Notes: generated from the letters alone by a model not told the origin. DNA of 64,000 bases from Alloboseaceae bacterium BT-24-1 (GCA_025846845.1 JAOYTL010000020.1:36349-100348); one strand, 5' to 3'. Positions 8,874 to 17,120 are shown, counted from the stretch's first letter. Made by a program: numbers and translations.

Positions 8874-9629
8874 TTATTCCAGGCCCCATTTGGCGAGGAT
8901 CTTGTCGAGCGTGCCGTCGGACTTGACCTTGGCGAGACCGGCATTGATCTTCTTCAGCAGTTCGCCGTCGCTCTTGCGCACGCCGATGCCGACCGAGCCG
9001 GTGATGATGGGCTTGTAGGACTTGACCAGCCGGACGTTCGGGAACTGCCCCTGCTTCAGCGTGTAGGCCATGATCGGCGCGTCGGCGAAGGCGGCCTGGA
9101 CGCGGCCGGCATTGACGTCGGCGAGGATGTCCGGCGAGGTCTTGTAGAGCTTCACCTCGGGGAACAGGCCGGTCTTCTGCAGCGCGTCGACATAGGCGGT
9201 GCCGATCTGGGCGCCGACCGTGTAGCCCTTCATGTCGGCGAGCTCGACATAGTCCTTCTTGTCCGCGGCCGGGACCAGCAGGCCCTCGCCATAGGTGTAG
9301 ATCGGATCGGAGAAGTCGATCACCTCCTTGCGGGCCGGGGTGATGTACATCGCCGCCGAAATCAGATCGATCTTGCTCGCGGTGAGCGAGGCGACCAGCG
9401 TCGAGAATTGCATGCCTTCGACCTCGACCTTCAAGTCCGAAGCCGCGGCGATCGCCTTGACCAGGTCGACCATGACGCCTTCGATCGTGTTGGTCTTGGT
9501 GTCGAGGAAGGTGAACGGCATGCCGGTCGGGGTCGAGCCGACCTTAAGGACGGATTGTGCGGCGGCAGGCGATATGGTCGCGGCAGCAGCGCCTGTGGCC
9601 AGCAGGGTCAGGAAGGTCCGGCGTTCCAT
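8874..9629 (-). CDS. Amino-acid ABC transporter substrate-binding protein (family 3)
   Basis: Periplasmic ligand-binding protein, 251 residues. The N-terminus MERRTFLTLLATGAAAAT resembles a Tat-type signal (RR followed by hydrophobic stretch), with cleavage after about PAAAQ. The mature part has the family 3 pattern: GMPFTFLD, MQFSTLVASLTASKIDLI, RKEVIDFSDPIY and the C-terminal GTLDKILAKWGLE. It is the first gene of the minus-strand operon and faces the XRE-cupin regulator across a 136-bp divergent promoter region with two palindromic sites. Confidence 0.92.
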   Translation of the reverse strand: MERRTFLTLLATGAAAATISPAAAQSVLKVGSTPTGMPFTFLDTKTNTIEGVMVDLVKAIAAASDLKVEVEGMQFSTLVASLTASKIDLISAAMYITPARKEVIDFSDPIYTYGEGLLVPAADKKDYVELADMKGYTVGAQIGTAYVDALQKTGLFPEVKLYKTSPDILADVNAGRVQAAFADAPIMAYTLKQGQFPNVRLVKSYKPIITGSVGIGVRKSDGELLKKINAGLAKVKSDGTLDKILAKWGLE

Positions 9630-9672
9630 GGCAATGTCCCCTCATTTGTCTGTGCGCCTGGTGAGGCACCGG

Positions 9673-9702
9673 CTCGTATTTTCATGAGCATGAAGATACG
9701 AG
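9673..9702. promoter_or_regulatory. Palindromic operator 1 in the divergent promoter region
   Basis: A 30-bp near-perfect palindrome. The core is TTCATGAGCATGAA (9681-9694), flanked by CTCGTAT (9673-9679) and its exact inverted copy ATACGAG (9696-9702). It lies between the binding-protein gene and the divergent XRE-cupin regulator. Binding by that regulator is inferred from position and from the second copy 50 bp away. Confidence 0.7.
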
Positions 9703-9729
9703 CATAGGACGATCTTGCCGGCAAGCGAT

Positions 9730-9745
9730 TTTCATGCACATGAAA
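9730..9745. promoter_or_regulatory. Palindromic operator 2 in the divergent promoter region
   Basis: TTTCATGCACATGAAA is a 16-bp inverted repeat with the same CATG-NN-CATG core as the site at 9673-9702. The two centres are 50 bp apart, close to five helical turns, which would place two regulator dimers on the same DNA face. It lies just upstream of the regulator start, which suits autorepression. Confidence 0.7.
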
Positions 9746-9765
9746 TAGACCATGAAGGAATCGCG

Positions 9766-10353
9766 ATGAGCCTGCCTGCCACCGACCTGCCGCATCTGCA
9801 TGTCGACCGCGAAATCGGAGCGCGGCTGCGCCAGCTCCGGCGCGCCCGCCGGCTGTCGCTGGAGGAGCTCGCGAGCCGCACCGGGCTGTCGATCGGCTTC
9901 CTCAGCCAGATCGAGCGCGGCCTGTCCTCGCCGACGCTGCGTGTGCTCGCCTCCGTTGCCGACGCACTCGGCGTCGCGATCTCGGAACTCTTTCCCGCAG
10001 ATCAGCGGCAGGCCGACCCGACAGCGACCATCGTGCGCCAGACCGATCGCGGCGAGTTGCAGCTCTGGCGCTCCGGCATCCGCAAGCAATTGCTGACCCC
10101 GCAGGCCGAGGGCGCCAAGCTCAACCTCTTCGTCGTCGAGATGGAGCCCGGCGCCAGCACCGGCGACGAGCATTACATCCACAATGGCGAGGAAGCCGGC
10201 CTCGTGCTCAGCGGCACCATGTTGCTCAATGTCGAGAACGAGAGCTGGGTCCTGCGCGAGGGCGACAGCTTCCGCTTCCTGTCCTCGCGCCCGCATCGCT
10301 TCGCCAACCAGCATGACGGCGTCACCCGCGTGCTCTGGGTCAACTGCCTGTAG
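9766..10353 (+). CDS. XRE-family regulator with C-terminal cupin sensor
   Basis: Transcription factor of 195 residues. An N-terminal helix-turn-helix (about residues 15-70) has LSLEELASRTGLSIGFLSQIERG, the hallmark of the XRE class, and PTLRVLASVADALGV. A C-terminal cupin barrel (about residues 110-190) holds EMEPGASTGDEHYIHNGEEAGLVLSG and GDSFRFLSSRPHRFAN, so it probably senses a small ligand. The ATG at 9766, with GAAGGA upstream, is preferred over an ATG at 9715 that would put coding sequence over the palindromic site. Relatives of this layout (PuuR-type) control amine catabolism, matching the neighbouring amine-oxidase operon. Confidence 0.9.
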   Translation: MSLPATDLPHLHVDREIGARLRQLRRARRLSLEELASRTGLSIGFLSQIERGLSSPTLRVLASVADALGVAISELFPADQRQADPTATIVRQTDRGELQLWRSGIRKQLLTPQAEGAKLNLFVVEMEPGASTGDEHYIHNGEEAGLVLSGTMLLNVENESWVLREGDSFRFLSSRPHRFANQHDGVTRVLWVNCL

Positions 10354-10357
10354 CTGA

Positions 10358-10367
10358 CATGCGCATG
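10358..10367. promoter_or_regulatory. Third CATG-NN-CATG site downstream of the regulator
   Basis: CATGCGCATG sits 5 bp past the regulator stop and upstream of the next plus-strand genes. It shares the core of the two operators at 9681-9694 and 9730-9745 but lacks the outer TTT/AAA arms. It merges with a further inverted repeat CATGCA-TCCAG-TGCATG (10364-10380). Role is inferred only. Confidence 0.4.
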
Positions 10368-10500
10368 CATCCAGTGCATGACAATACTCTTTCCTGATAG
10401 CCCGATCTGCGTCTAAGCCAATGCCGCCATGAGGAAAGGCGGCTGGACACAGCGCTTCTCCCGGCATGATCGTTGACCAGGGAAACGCAAGGGAGGTCGG

Positions 10501-10675
10501 CATGGCAGGGCAAGCCGCCAGCAGGGCCATCCCGTTGGGCTCCGCATCGGGGCCGCAGCGGCAAACCATCGGTGTGATCCAGATCAATGCGCCGGCAACA
10601 ACGGTGGCGAACGGTCGCGCCCTCTATCCCGAACAACCAGCCAGCCTTCCCGCGCCAGAGGACAAGCAGCCATGA
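10501..10675 (+). CDS. Small hypothetical protein translationally coupled to the hydrolase
   Basis: A 57-codon frame preceded by a good ribosome site (AAGGGAGGTC, about 6 bp upstream). Its stop overlaps the ATG of the alpha/beta hydrolase by 4 bp (ATGA), the usual sign of coupling. The product starts MAGQAASRAIPLGSASG, contains TIGVIQINAPATTVANG and ends in a proline-rich tail; I do not recognise it. No signal peptide or membrane segment. It occupies half of the otherwise gene-free 10354-10671 stretch. It could be a leader peptide or the remnant of a longer gene. Confidence 0.4.
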
Positions 10676-11544
10676 CACAAGCGCGACGGCACCAGCACGA
10701 CGCTCTCGATGGAACCTCCGCCGGCGCGGCCAGGCCGGCCGAGATCAATGGCGAATTTCAGGTGAAGCTGCCCGATGGCGCCATGCTGCGCGCTCTGTCG
10801 CAGGGCCAGGGCCGGCCGTTGCTGCTGGTCAGCGGGCTCGCCGGCAGCGCTGCCTTCTGGGACGATAATGCCGCGACGCTCGCCCGCTCCTTCCAGGTGC
10901 TGCGCTTCGACCAGCGCGGCATCGGCGCCAGCGACCGCGGCAGCGCGCCCTGCACGATCGACCAGCTGGCGCGTGACTGCCTCGCGGTGCTCGATGCCGC
11001 CGGCATCGAACGTGCCACCGTGCTTGGCCACTCGACCGGCGGCTGCATCGGCCTGTCGCTGGCGCGCCAGGCGCCGGAGCGGCTCGACGGGCTGATCGTC
11101 AGTGGCGGCTGGTTGAAGCAGAACCGCTACATGACCGCGCTGTTCGAGACTCGCCTCGCCATCCTCGACCAGCATCCGCGCGCCTATGCGGCGACCGCAG
11201 CACTGATGACCTATCCGCCGACCTGGCTCGAAGCGCATTGGAGCGTCTACGAGACGGCGGTCGCGGCCGCACCGGAAACCCCGGAGGCGAAGCAGATCGT
11301 GCGCGAGCGCATCGACGCGCTGCGCTCCTTCGATGGCTCGAACTGGGCCGGCGGGATCGACGTACCGACGCTGATCCTCGGCACCCGCGACGACATGATC
11401 GTGCCCGCCTTCCTGCAGGAAGAGCTCGCGGCCGCCATGCCCGCGGCACGCAAGACGCTGCTCGATTCAGGCGGGCATTTCTTCCCGATCTCCCGCCCCG
11501 ATGCCTTCACCGCCAACGTGGCCGAATGGATCGGGGCCCTGTAG
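10672..11544 (+). CDS. Alpha/beta hydrolase (RutD / 3-oxoadipate enol-lactonase-like group)
   Basis: Soluble hydrolase, 290 residues. The nucleophile elbow is GHSTGG, the acid is probably in GTRDDMIVP and the histidine is in DSGGHFFP. The oxyanion region is LLVSGLAGSAAFWDD and the next strand gives RFDQRGIGASD, a pattern seen in RutD-type carbamate/lactone hydrolases. No signal peptide. An N-terminal extension of about 28 residues precedes the domain. The substrate is unknown; nearness to the amine-catabolism operon and a possible shared operator suggest a linked pathway. Confidence 0.82.
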   Translation: MTQARRHQHDALDGTSAGAARPAEINGEFQVKLPDGAMLRALSQGQGRPLLLVSGLAGSAAFWDDNAATLARSFQVLRFDQRGIGASDRGSAPCTIDQLARDCLAVLDAAGIERATVLGHSTGGCIGLSLARQAPERLDGLIVSGGWLKQNRYMTALFETRLAILDQHPRAYAATAALMTYPPTWLEAHWSVYETAVAAAPETPEAKQIVRERIDALRSFDGSNWAGGIDVPTLILGTRDDMIVPAFLQEELAAAMPAARKTLLDSGGHFFPISRPDAFTANVAEWIGAL

Positions 11545-11627
11545 CGGCACCGCGACGAACTGCCCCGTATTCAACGCAGCAGGCTGCGCTATCTCAGAAG
11601 GAGTCTAGACTGAGGAGAGACGACCCG

Positions 11628-12017
11628 ATGAGACTGACCGCCAGCGCCACCCTGCTTGCCCTCGCCGCGATTGCCGCATCCCCAGCCTCGGCACAGGACG
11701 TTTCCGCCGGCGAGCGTTCCTGGAACAAGTGCCGCGCCTGCCACCAGCTCGGCGAAGGCGCCAAGAACCTGGTCGGCCCGCAGCTCAACGGCCTGTTCGG
11801 ACGTCATACCGGCGAGGTCGAGGGCTACAGCTATTCGACCGCCAACAAGGGCGCCAACATCACCTGGGACGAGGCGGTCTTCGCCGAGTACATCAAGGAT
11901 CCGAAGGCCAAGATCCCCGGCACCAAGATGATCTTCGCCGGTATCAAGAACGAAAAAGAGATCGCCGACCTCACCGCCTTCCTCAAGCAGTTCGGCAAGG
12001 ACGGCAAGAAGCTCTGA
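11628..12017 (+). CDS. Soluble cytochrome c (c2/c550 type)
   Basis: Periplasmic electron carrier, 129 residues. Sec signal peptide ends at PASAQ (about residue 24). The haem-binding motif is CRACH (about residues 38-42); the axial methionine is probably in GTKMIFAG (about residues 104-111), as in class I cytochromes c. The length and the ITWDEAVFAEYIKDPKAKIPG segment match alphaproteobacterial c2. A GAGGAGAGA ribosome site precedes the ATG at 11628. It appears to be a single-gene unit. Confidence 0.9.
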   Translation: MRLTASATLLALAAIAASPASAQDVSAGERSWNKCRACHQLGEGAKNLVGPQLNGLFGRHTGEVEGYSYSTANKGANITWDEAVFAEYIKDPKAKIPGTKMIFAGIKNEKEIADLTAFLKQFGKDGKKL

Positions 12018-12190
12018 AAGCGCCCCGCGGGCTGAGAGCTTCGCCAGCACCAAGGGCAGCGAAAACACCGGCCCGCGCGAGCACTGCGAGCGGGCGGGGA
12101 GCCGGCACGCCATGCGAAAAAGCATTGCCGGCTACAAAATCAACTGGCGAGCCGCCCCCCGAATCACCATATGCTGCCGCCGGAGGGAGC

Positions 12191-12655
12191 ATGGGGAAGT
12201 TGGCAAGGGCAGCGAAGGCGGACGTCGGGAAGAAAACGGCGGCGCCGAAGGTTCAGATCGGCGCGATCCCGTATCGGCACCGGCCGGACGGTGCCGTCGA
12301 GATCATGCTGGTGACAACGCGCGAGACGCAGCGCTGGATCGTGCCGAAAGGCTGGCCGATTCGCGGGCTGAAAAGCCACGAGGCGGCGGCGCGCGAAGCC
12401 ATGGAGGAAGCCGGCCTGCTCGGCGAGGTCGGCAAGAAGCCCGTCGGCCGCTACACCTACTGGAAGCGGCGCACGCGCGATTTCGTGCTGTGCAAAGTCA
12501 GGCTCTATCTGCTCGCGGTGAAGGAGCAGCTTCCGACCTGGCCCGAACAGGAGCAGCGCCGCTGCCAATGGTTCACCCAGGCGGATGCAGCCGATCTCGT
12601 CGATGAGCCGGCTCTGGGCGCTATCCTTCGCGGCCTGAAGTTCAAGGCGTCTTGA
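12191..12655 (+). CDS. Nudix hydrolase
   Basis: Hydrolase of nucleoside diphosphate-linked substrates, 154 residues. The family core REAMEEAGLLGE is intact, preceded by WIVPKGWPIRGLKSHEAAA; the first glutamate of the canonical Nudix box (GX5E) is replaced by leucine. The pattern WIVPKGWPI resembles diphosphoinositol or diadenosine polyphosphate hydrolase-type members. The ATG at 12191 follows CGGAGGGAGC. No signal peptide. It ends 9 bp before the end of the convergent oxygenase gene. Confidence 0.85.
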   Translation: MGKLARAAKADVGKKTAAPKVQIGAIPYRHRPDGAVEIMLVTTRETQRWIVPKGWPIRGLKSHEAAAREAMEEAGLLGEVGKKPVGRYTYWKRRTRDFVLCKVRLYLLAVKEQLPTWPEQEQRRCQWFTQADAADLVDEPALGAILRGLKFKAS

Positions 12656-12664
12656 CGGTCTGTT

Positions 12665-13414
12665 TCAACGCGCATCATGGAAGATCAGCCCAGTCGTATA
12701 GCGCTCGCCCGTACGCACCCGGCTGACGCCGTGGCGCAGATTGACGCGATAGGTCCCGCGCGTTCCCTGCACCGGCCGGTGCTGCACGGCGAAGATCGCA
12801 GCCTCCCCTTGCCCCAGCGGCACGACTTCAGGCCGTGACTGCATGCGCGGACGCTGCTCGACCAGGGTGAACTCGCCACCGGTAAAATCGCGACCCGGCT
12901 CGGAGAGCAGAATCACCATCTGGAACGGGAAGAACAGGTCGCCATAGAGATCCTGGTGCAGGCAGTTGTAGTCGCCGGCGCCGTATTTCAGCAGCAGCGG
13001 CGTCGGCCGCTCCTGGCCTTGCGCATGGCAAAGCGTGAGGAAGTTGTCGAGCGCCTCCGGATAGCGCTGATAAATGCCGAGCGCCCCGTTCCAGCGATTG
13101 GCGATCGGCGCGAGCCTGGCATAGATCAACGGCCGCAGCGCCGCGACCGCATCGGGCAGCGGATGGGCGAAGTACTGGTATTCGCCGCGGCCGAAGCCAT
13201 GGCGTGCCATGACGATGCGGCTGCGGAAATGCTGGGGCTCGGCATAAAGCGCGCGCAGTGCGGCACAGGCATCGGCATCGAGCAGCGGTCCAGTAAGGCC
13301 AACGCCATGCTCGTCGAGCTCGCTCTCAATCCGAGGCCAGTCGAGGGCCGCCGCGATCTCATCCATCGCCTGCCCATCCGTCTTACGGAGCGCCGCCATC
13401 GCCATGTTCCACAT
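12665..13414 (-). CDS. 2OG-Fe(II) oxygenase (prolyl-hydroxylase-like fold)
   Basis: Probable 2-oxoglutarate-dependent oxygenase of 249 residues. The iron ligands are likely HQD (in NCLHQDLYG, about residue 155) with a distal histidine in the C-terminal part (VQHRPVQ or NLRHGVSR) and an arginine for 2OG. LKYGAGDYNCLHQD and PFQMVILLSEPG match a family annotated elsewhere as an oxygenase acting on damaged DNA; that role is known from family naming only. It is divergent from the copper ATPase gene, with 175 bp between. AAGG precedes the chosen ATG. Confidence 0.8.
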   Translation of the reverse strand: MWNMAMAALRKTDGQAMDEIAAALDWPRIESELDEHGVGLTGPLLDADACAALRALYAEPQHFRSRIVMARHGFGRGEYQYFAHPLPDAVAALRPLIYARLAPIANRWNGALGIYQRYPEALDNFLTLCHAQGQERPTPLLLKYGAGDYNCLHQDLYGDLFFPFQMVILLSEPGRDFTGGEFTLVEQRPRMQSRPEVVPLGQGEAAIFAVQHRPVQGTRGTYRVNLRHGVSRVRTGERYTTGLIFHDAR

Positions 13415-13527
13415 CCTTCACCGCTCCTGCTGGCCACGATGAAACGCGTCGGCAGCGGTTCGCGACACCCGGTTTCTGCCCGGCAGGAAGCCGGCCGAGC
13501 CATTGCGACAATCAAAAAAGTAACCGC

Positions 13528-13558
13528 TTGACCTTCCCATGATGGGAAGGTGTAGCCA
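13528..13558 (+). promoter_or_regulatory. CueR/MerR-type promoter of the copper ATPase gene
   Basis: TTGACC (-35, 13528-13533) and TAGCCA (-10, 13553-13558) are separated by 19 bp, the long spacer typical of MerR-family promoters. The spacer region carries a perfect inverted repeat, ACCTTCCCAT-G-ATGGGAAGGT (13531-13551), matching the ACCTTCC-GGAAGGT arms of CueR operators. It sits 39 bp upstream of the CopA start. The MerR gene at the end of the operon is the obvious activator. Confidence 0.88.
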
Positions 13559-13589
13559 TCTTCCAACAAGAGAAGGAAGGTGATGCGTC

Positions 13590-16133
13590 ATGACGATGCA
13601 TGCGAAGCATGAAGCGCCCGCGAGCGGGCAGAGCACGATCGATATTCCCGTCGACGGGATGACCTGCGCGTCCTGCGTCGGACGTGTGGAGAAGGCGATC
13701 TCGGCGGTCCCTGGCGTGAGCGGAGCTGAGGTCAACCTCGCGACCGGCAAGGCGCGGGTGACACTGGCCGGCGGCAGCGCCGAGGCGGTGGCCGAGGCGA
13801 TCCGCGGCGCCGGCTATGAGCCGGGCGCGACCGACATCACCCTGGCGATCTCGGGCATGACCTGCGCCTCCTGTGTCGGCCGGGTCGAGAAGGCGCTGCG
13901 CGCCGTCCCGGGCGTGCTCAAGGCCGAGGTCAATCTCGCCACCGAACGGGCGACCGTCCGGGCCGCCGATAGCAACATCACGCCGGCACTCGTCGCAGCC
14001 GTCACTGTCGCTGGCTATGAAGCCAAGCCGCTCGACGAGGGACGCAGCGACGACGGCGATGCCGCTGCCGCACGCCGCCAGGCGGAACAGAGCGCGCTCG
14101 GCCGATCGGTCGTCGTCGCCGCGCTGGCCACCTTGCCGCTGATGATCCTCGAGATGGGTCCGCATCTGAGCGAGGCCTTCCATCACTGGCTTTATGCCCG
14201 CATCGATGCGTTCGTGCTGAAGCTCATCGCCTTCGGCCTCACCACCATCGTGCTGTTCGGGCCGGGCCTGCGCTTCTTCCTGAAGGGCTGGCCGGCGCTG
14301 ATGCGGGCTGCGCCCGACATGAACGCGCTGGTCATGCTCGGCGCCGGGGCGGCCTATGCCTATTCCGTGGTCGCGACCTTCGCGCCCGATTGGCTGCCCG
14401 CCGGCACGGACTATACCTATTTCGAGACCGGGGCGGTGATCGTCACGCTGATCCTGCTCGGGCGCTGGTTCGAGGCCCGTGCCAAGGGCCGCACCAGCGA
14501 GGCGATCAAGCGGCTGGTCCAGCTGCAGGCGCGTTCGGCCCGCGTGCTGCGCGACGGCGTCGAGAGCGAGATCGCGATCGAGCATGTCCGGGTCGGTGAT
14601 CTCGTGCTGGTCCGGCCGGGCGAGAAGATCCCGGTCGACGGCGAGGTCGTCGAAGGCGCGTCCTATGTCGACGAGGCGATGGTAACGGGCGAGCCGGCAC
14701 CCGCCCATAAGAGCGTCGGCGCCAGCGTGATCGGCGGCACCATCAACCGCAACGGCGCGCTGCGCTTCCGGGCCGAGAAGGTCGGCGCCGACACCCTGCT
14801 CGCCCAGATCCTGCGCATGGTCGAGCAGGCGCAGGGCGCCAAGCTGCCGATCCAGGCGCTGGTCGACCGCGTCACCAACTGGTTCGTGCCGGCGGTGATC
14901 GCCGTCGCGCTGCTGACCTTCGCGGCATGGCTCGTTTTCGGCCCCTCGCCTGCCCTGACCTATGCGTTGGTCAACGCCGTCGCGGTGCTGATCGTCGCCT
15001 GCCCCTGCGCCATGGGCCTGGCCACCCCGACCTCGATCATGGTCGGCACCGGCCGCGCCGCCGAACTCGGCATCCTGTTCCGCCAGGGTGCAGCGCTGCA
15101 GGGCTTGAGCGAAGTGTCGACCATCGCCTTCGACAAGACCGGCACGCTGACAAAGGGCCGGCCCGAAGTGACACGCTTCATCGCCGCCGAGGGTTTTGCC
15201 GAGGACGAGGCCTTGCGTCTCGCCGCCTCGGCCGAGAGCGCCTCCGAGCACCCCTCCGCCGAGGCGATCGTCGCTGAAGCGAAGCGGCGCGGCCTTGCGC
15301 TCGCTCCAGCGGCCGATTTCGCAGCCGAGCCCGGCCTCGGCATCTCGGCCCGGGTCGAGGGCCGCAACATCCTGGTCGGTTCGGCCAGGCTGATGGCCGA
15401 GCGCGGCATCGCCGCTTCGCTATTCGCCGAGCAAGCCGCGGCCTCGGCGTGGAACGGCGAGAGCCCGCTCTATGTCGCTGTTGACGGCAGTATCGCCGGC
15501 CTCGTCGCCGTGGCCGACCAGGTCAAGCCAGGCACGGCGGCTGCGATCGACGCCCTCAAGGCGCTCGGCCTGCGCATCGTCATGGTGACCGGCGACAACC
15601 GTGCCACCGCCGAGGCGATCGCGGCTCGGCTCGGCATCGACGCCGTCGAGGCCGAGGTGCTGCCGACCGACAAGGCCGCGATCGTCAAGCGCCTGCAGGT
15701 GGGAAGCACCAAGGTCGCCTTCGTCGGTGACGGCATCAACGACGCGCCTGCCCTCGCCCAGGCCGATATCGGCATCGCCATGGGTGCCGGCACCGATATC
15801 GCGATCGAGAGCGCCGATATCGTGCTGATCTCCGGCGATCTGCGCCATGTGCCCGAAGCGATCGGCCTGTCCAAGGCGACGATGGCCAATATCCGCCAGA
15901 ATCTCGGCTGGGCCTTCGGCTACAACGTGCTGCTGATCCCGGTCGCGGCCGGCGCGCTCTACCCGCTCTGGGGCGTCTTGATGTCGCCGGTCTTCGCCAG
16001 CTTCGCCATGGCCTTCTCCAGCGTCAGCGTGCTGGCAAACGCACTCAGGCTGCGCCGCTTCGCGGCGGGGCAGGATATCACCGCGACCAAGCCGGGCGCC
16101 GCCCCGGCCACCGCCTTCGGGAGGATGGGATGA
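13590..16133 (+). CDS. copA: Copper-exporting P1B-type ATPase with two N-terminal HMA domains
   Basis: Exports Cu(I) from the cytoplasm, 847 residues. Two heavy-metal-associated domains carry GMTCASCVGRVEKA at about residues 24 and 89. Membrane part: CPC metal site in ACPCAMGLATP (C471, C473), phosphorylation loop DKTGTLTKG (D515), hinge GDGINDAPALAQADIGIAMG and a final helix region with the conserved NxxxxP/MxxSS-type residues. Full length, no defect seen. The promoter carries a CueR-like operator and the regulator gene overlaps the 3' end by 4 bp, so the unit is a copper-responsive operon. Confidence 0.94.
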   Translation: MTMHAKHEAPASGQSTIDIPVDGMTCASCVGRVEKAISAVPGVSGAEVNLATGKARVTLAGGSAEAVAEAIRGAGYEPGATDITLAISGMTCASCVGRVEKALRAVPGVLKAEVNLATERATVRAADSNITPALVAAVTVAGYEAKPLDEGRSDDGDAAAARRQAEQSALGRSVVVAALATLPLMILEMGPHLSEAFHHWLYARIDAFVLKLIAFGLTTIVLFGPGLRFFLKGWPALMRAAPDMNALVMLGAGAAYAYSVVATFAPDWLPAGTDYTYFETGAVIVTLILLGRWFEARAKGRTSEAIKRLVQLQARSARVLRDGVESEIAIEHVRVGDLVLVRPGEKIPVDGEVVEGASYVDEAMVTGEPAPAHKSVGASVIGGTINRNGALRFRAEKVGADTLLAQILRMVEQAQGAKLPIQALVDRVTNWFVPAVIAVALLTFAAWLVFGPSPALTYALVNAVAVLIVACPCAMGLATPTSIMVGTGRAAELGILFRQGAALQGLSEVSTIAFDKTGTLTKGRPEVTRFIAAEGFAEDEALRLAASAESASEHPSAEAIVAEAKRRGLALAPAADFAAEPGLGISARVEGRNILVGSARLMAERGIAASLFAEQAAASAWNGESPLYVAVDGSIAGLVAVADQVKPGTAAAIDALKALGLRIVMVTGDNRATAEAIAARLGIDAVEAEVLPTDKAAIVKRLQVGSTKVAFVGDGINDAPALAQADIGIAMGAGTDIAIESADIVLISGDLRHVPEAIGLSKATMANIRQNLGWAFGYNVLLIPVAAGALYPLWGVLMSPVFASFAMAFSSVSVLANALRLRRFAAGQDITATKPGAAPATAFGRMG

Positions 16134-16522
16134 ACATCGGACAAGCCGCAGAGGCTTCAGGTGTCAGCGCCAAGATGATCCGCTATTACGAGCAGATCGG
16201 GCTGATCGAGCCCCCGGCTCGCTCGCAATCGGGCTATCGGGTCTATGCCGAGCCGAACGTCCATACGCTGCGTTTCGTGCGCCGCGCCCGCAGCCTCGGT
16301 TTCTCGGTCGAGGAGACAGGATCGCTGCTGGCGCTCTGGCGCGACCGTTCGCGGGCGAGCGCCGATGTGAAGTCGCTCGCACTCAAGCATGTCGCCGAGC
16401 TCGAGGAGAAGGCGGCGGCGCTGCAGGCGATGGCGGCGACGCTGCGCCATCTCGCGAGCAACTGCCATGGCGATCAACGGCCGGATTGCCCGATCCTCGA
16501 CAAGATCGGCGCTCGGAACTGA
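16130..16522 (+). CDS. cueR: MerR-family copper-responsive regulator (CueR-like)
   Basis: Cu(I)-sensing activator of 130 residues. N-terminal winged helix: MNIGQAAEASGVSAKMIRYYEQIGLI. A dimerisation helix (ELEEKAAALQAMAATL) leads to the metal loop CHGDQRPDCPIL, whose two cysteines are spaced as in CueR. The start codon overlaps the copA stop (ATGA). It probably activates the promoter at 13528-13558, which has the matching operator, so the operon is autoregulated. Confidence 0.9.
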   Translation: MNIGQAAEASGVSAKMIRYYEQIGLIEPPARSQSGYRVYAEPNVHTLRFVRRARSLGFSVEETGSLLALWRDRSRASADVKSLALKHVAELEEKAAALQAMAATLRHLASNCHGDQRPDCPILDKIGARN

Positions 16523-16564
16523 GCTTCCGGCCCAAACGGGATCGTCGCTCGTTCTGCAAAGCAA

Positions 16565-16596
16565 AACGCCGGAAGCCATTCCTGGCTCCCGGCGTT
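16565..16596. terminator. Bidirectional intrinsic terminator-like hairpin
   Basis: A 13-bp stem with one wobble pair (16565-16577 with 16584-16596) and a 6-nt loop lies between the convergent cueR and small hypothetical gene. On the minus strand the stem is followed by TTTTGC, so it best fits termination of the minus-strand gene, and may also serve cueR. Confidence 0.65.
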
Positions 16597-16627
16597 CTCG
16601 GAAGTTGGATAGCAGCGACTGTGCTGC

Positions 16628-16909
16628 TCAGCGACGCATCGCCTCGGCGAGGCGCGGCGAGAAGGTCCGGGTCGGTCGGCGAACCACGACAACCGAACGG
16701 TTCGGCGTCATCACCGTGGTACGGTGCGCGGCCTTGCGGATCAGCGGCACGACCTCGGCGACGGTAACGCCCATCAGCTGAGCGGCGAGCTCGGCCTGCT
16801 GTTCCGGCGAATCGCTCATGCACTGCGCCGCCGTCACCGCCTCTTCGAGGGTCGGCAGCTCTTTGCGCGGGCGCAGAATGCGCGGGGGAGGATTCTTGTA
16901 CTCGGGCAT
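16628..16909 (-). CDS. Conserved-looking small hypothetical protein
   Basis: A 93-residue protein starting MPEYKNPPPRILRPRKELP, with a good AAGGAG ribosome site 7 bp before the ATG and a terminator-like hairpin after it. The middle (LEEAVTAAQCMSDSPEQQAELAAQLMGV) reads like a helical DNA-associated or adaptor segment and the end is basic (VVVVRRPTRTFSPRLAEAMRR). No signal peptide or membrane helix. Function unknown; the basic tail would suit nucleic-acid binding, which is inference. Confidence 0.65.
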   Translation of the reverse strand: MPEYKNPPPRILRPRKELPTLEEAVTAAQCMSDSPEQQAELAAQLMGVTVAEVVPLIRKAAHRTTVMTPNRSVVVVRRPTRTFSPRLAEAMRR

Positions 16910-16944
16910 CACAGTGGCTCCTTGGAAACCTAAAATAGCACCTA

Positions 16945-16959
16945 TTGTGCACTGCACAA
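16945..16959. promoter_or_regulatory. Inverted repeat between the small gene and the P450 gene
   Basis: TTGTGC-ACT-GCACAA is a perfect 6-bp-arm inverted repeat in the 211-bp divergent gap (16910-17120), 36 bp upstream of the minus-strand ATG. It has the size of a regulator half-site pair and lies where the small gene's promoter would be expected. No regulator is assigned. Confidence 0.4.
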
Positions 16960-17120
16960 GATTGCGTGGATTATTCTCTGCAATGCAACAATCGCAGGAC
17001 GGGCTGGCACGCGACTTGCGCCTTTGGAATGCCTGAAATCGGCAGGAGATTGTTCTCGTCAGAGCCGTATCCGATCGGACTGATCCGTCCTGTCGGTTTC
17101 GGCTCCGCGAGGAGAGAGCC

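Noticed and set aside
13512..15251. A 579-codon open frame antisense to copA
   Set aside because: Shadow of copA; no motif and biased composition.
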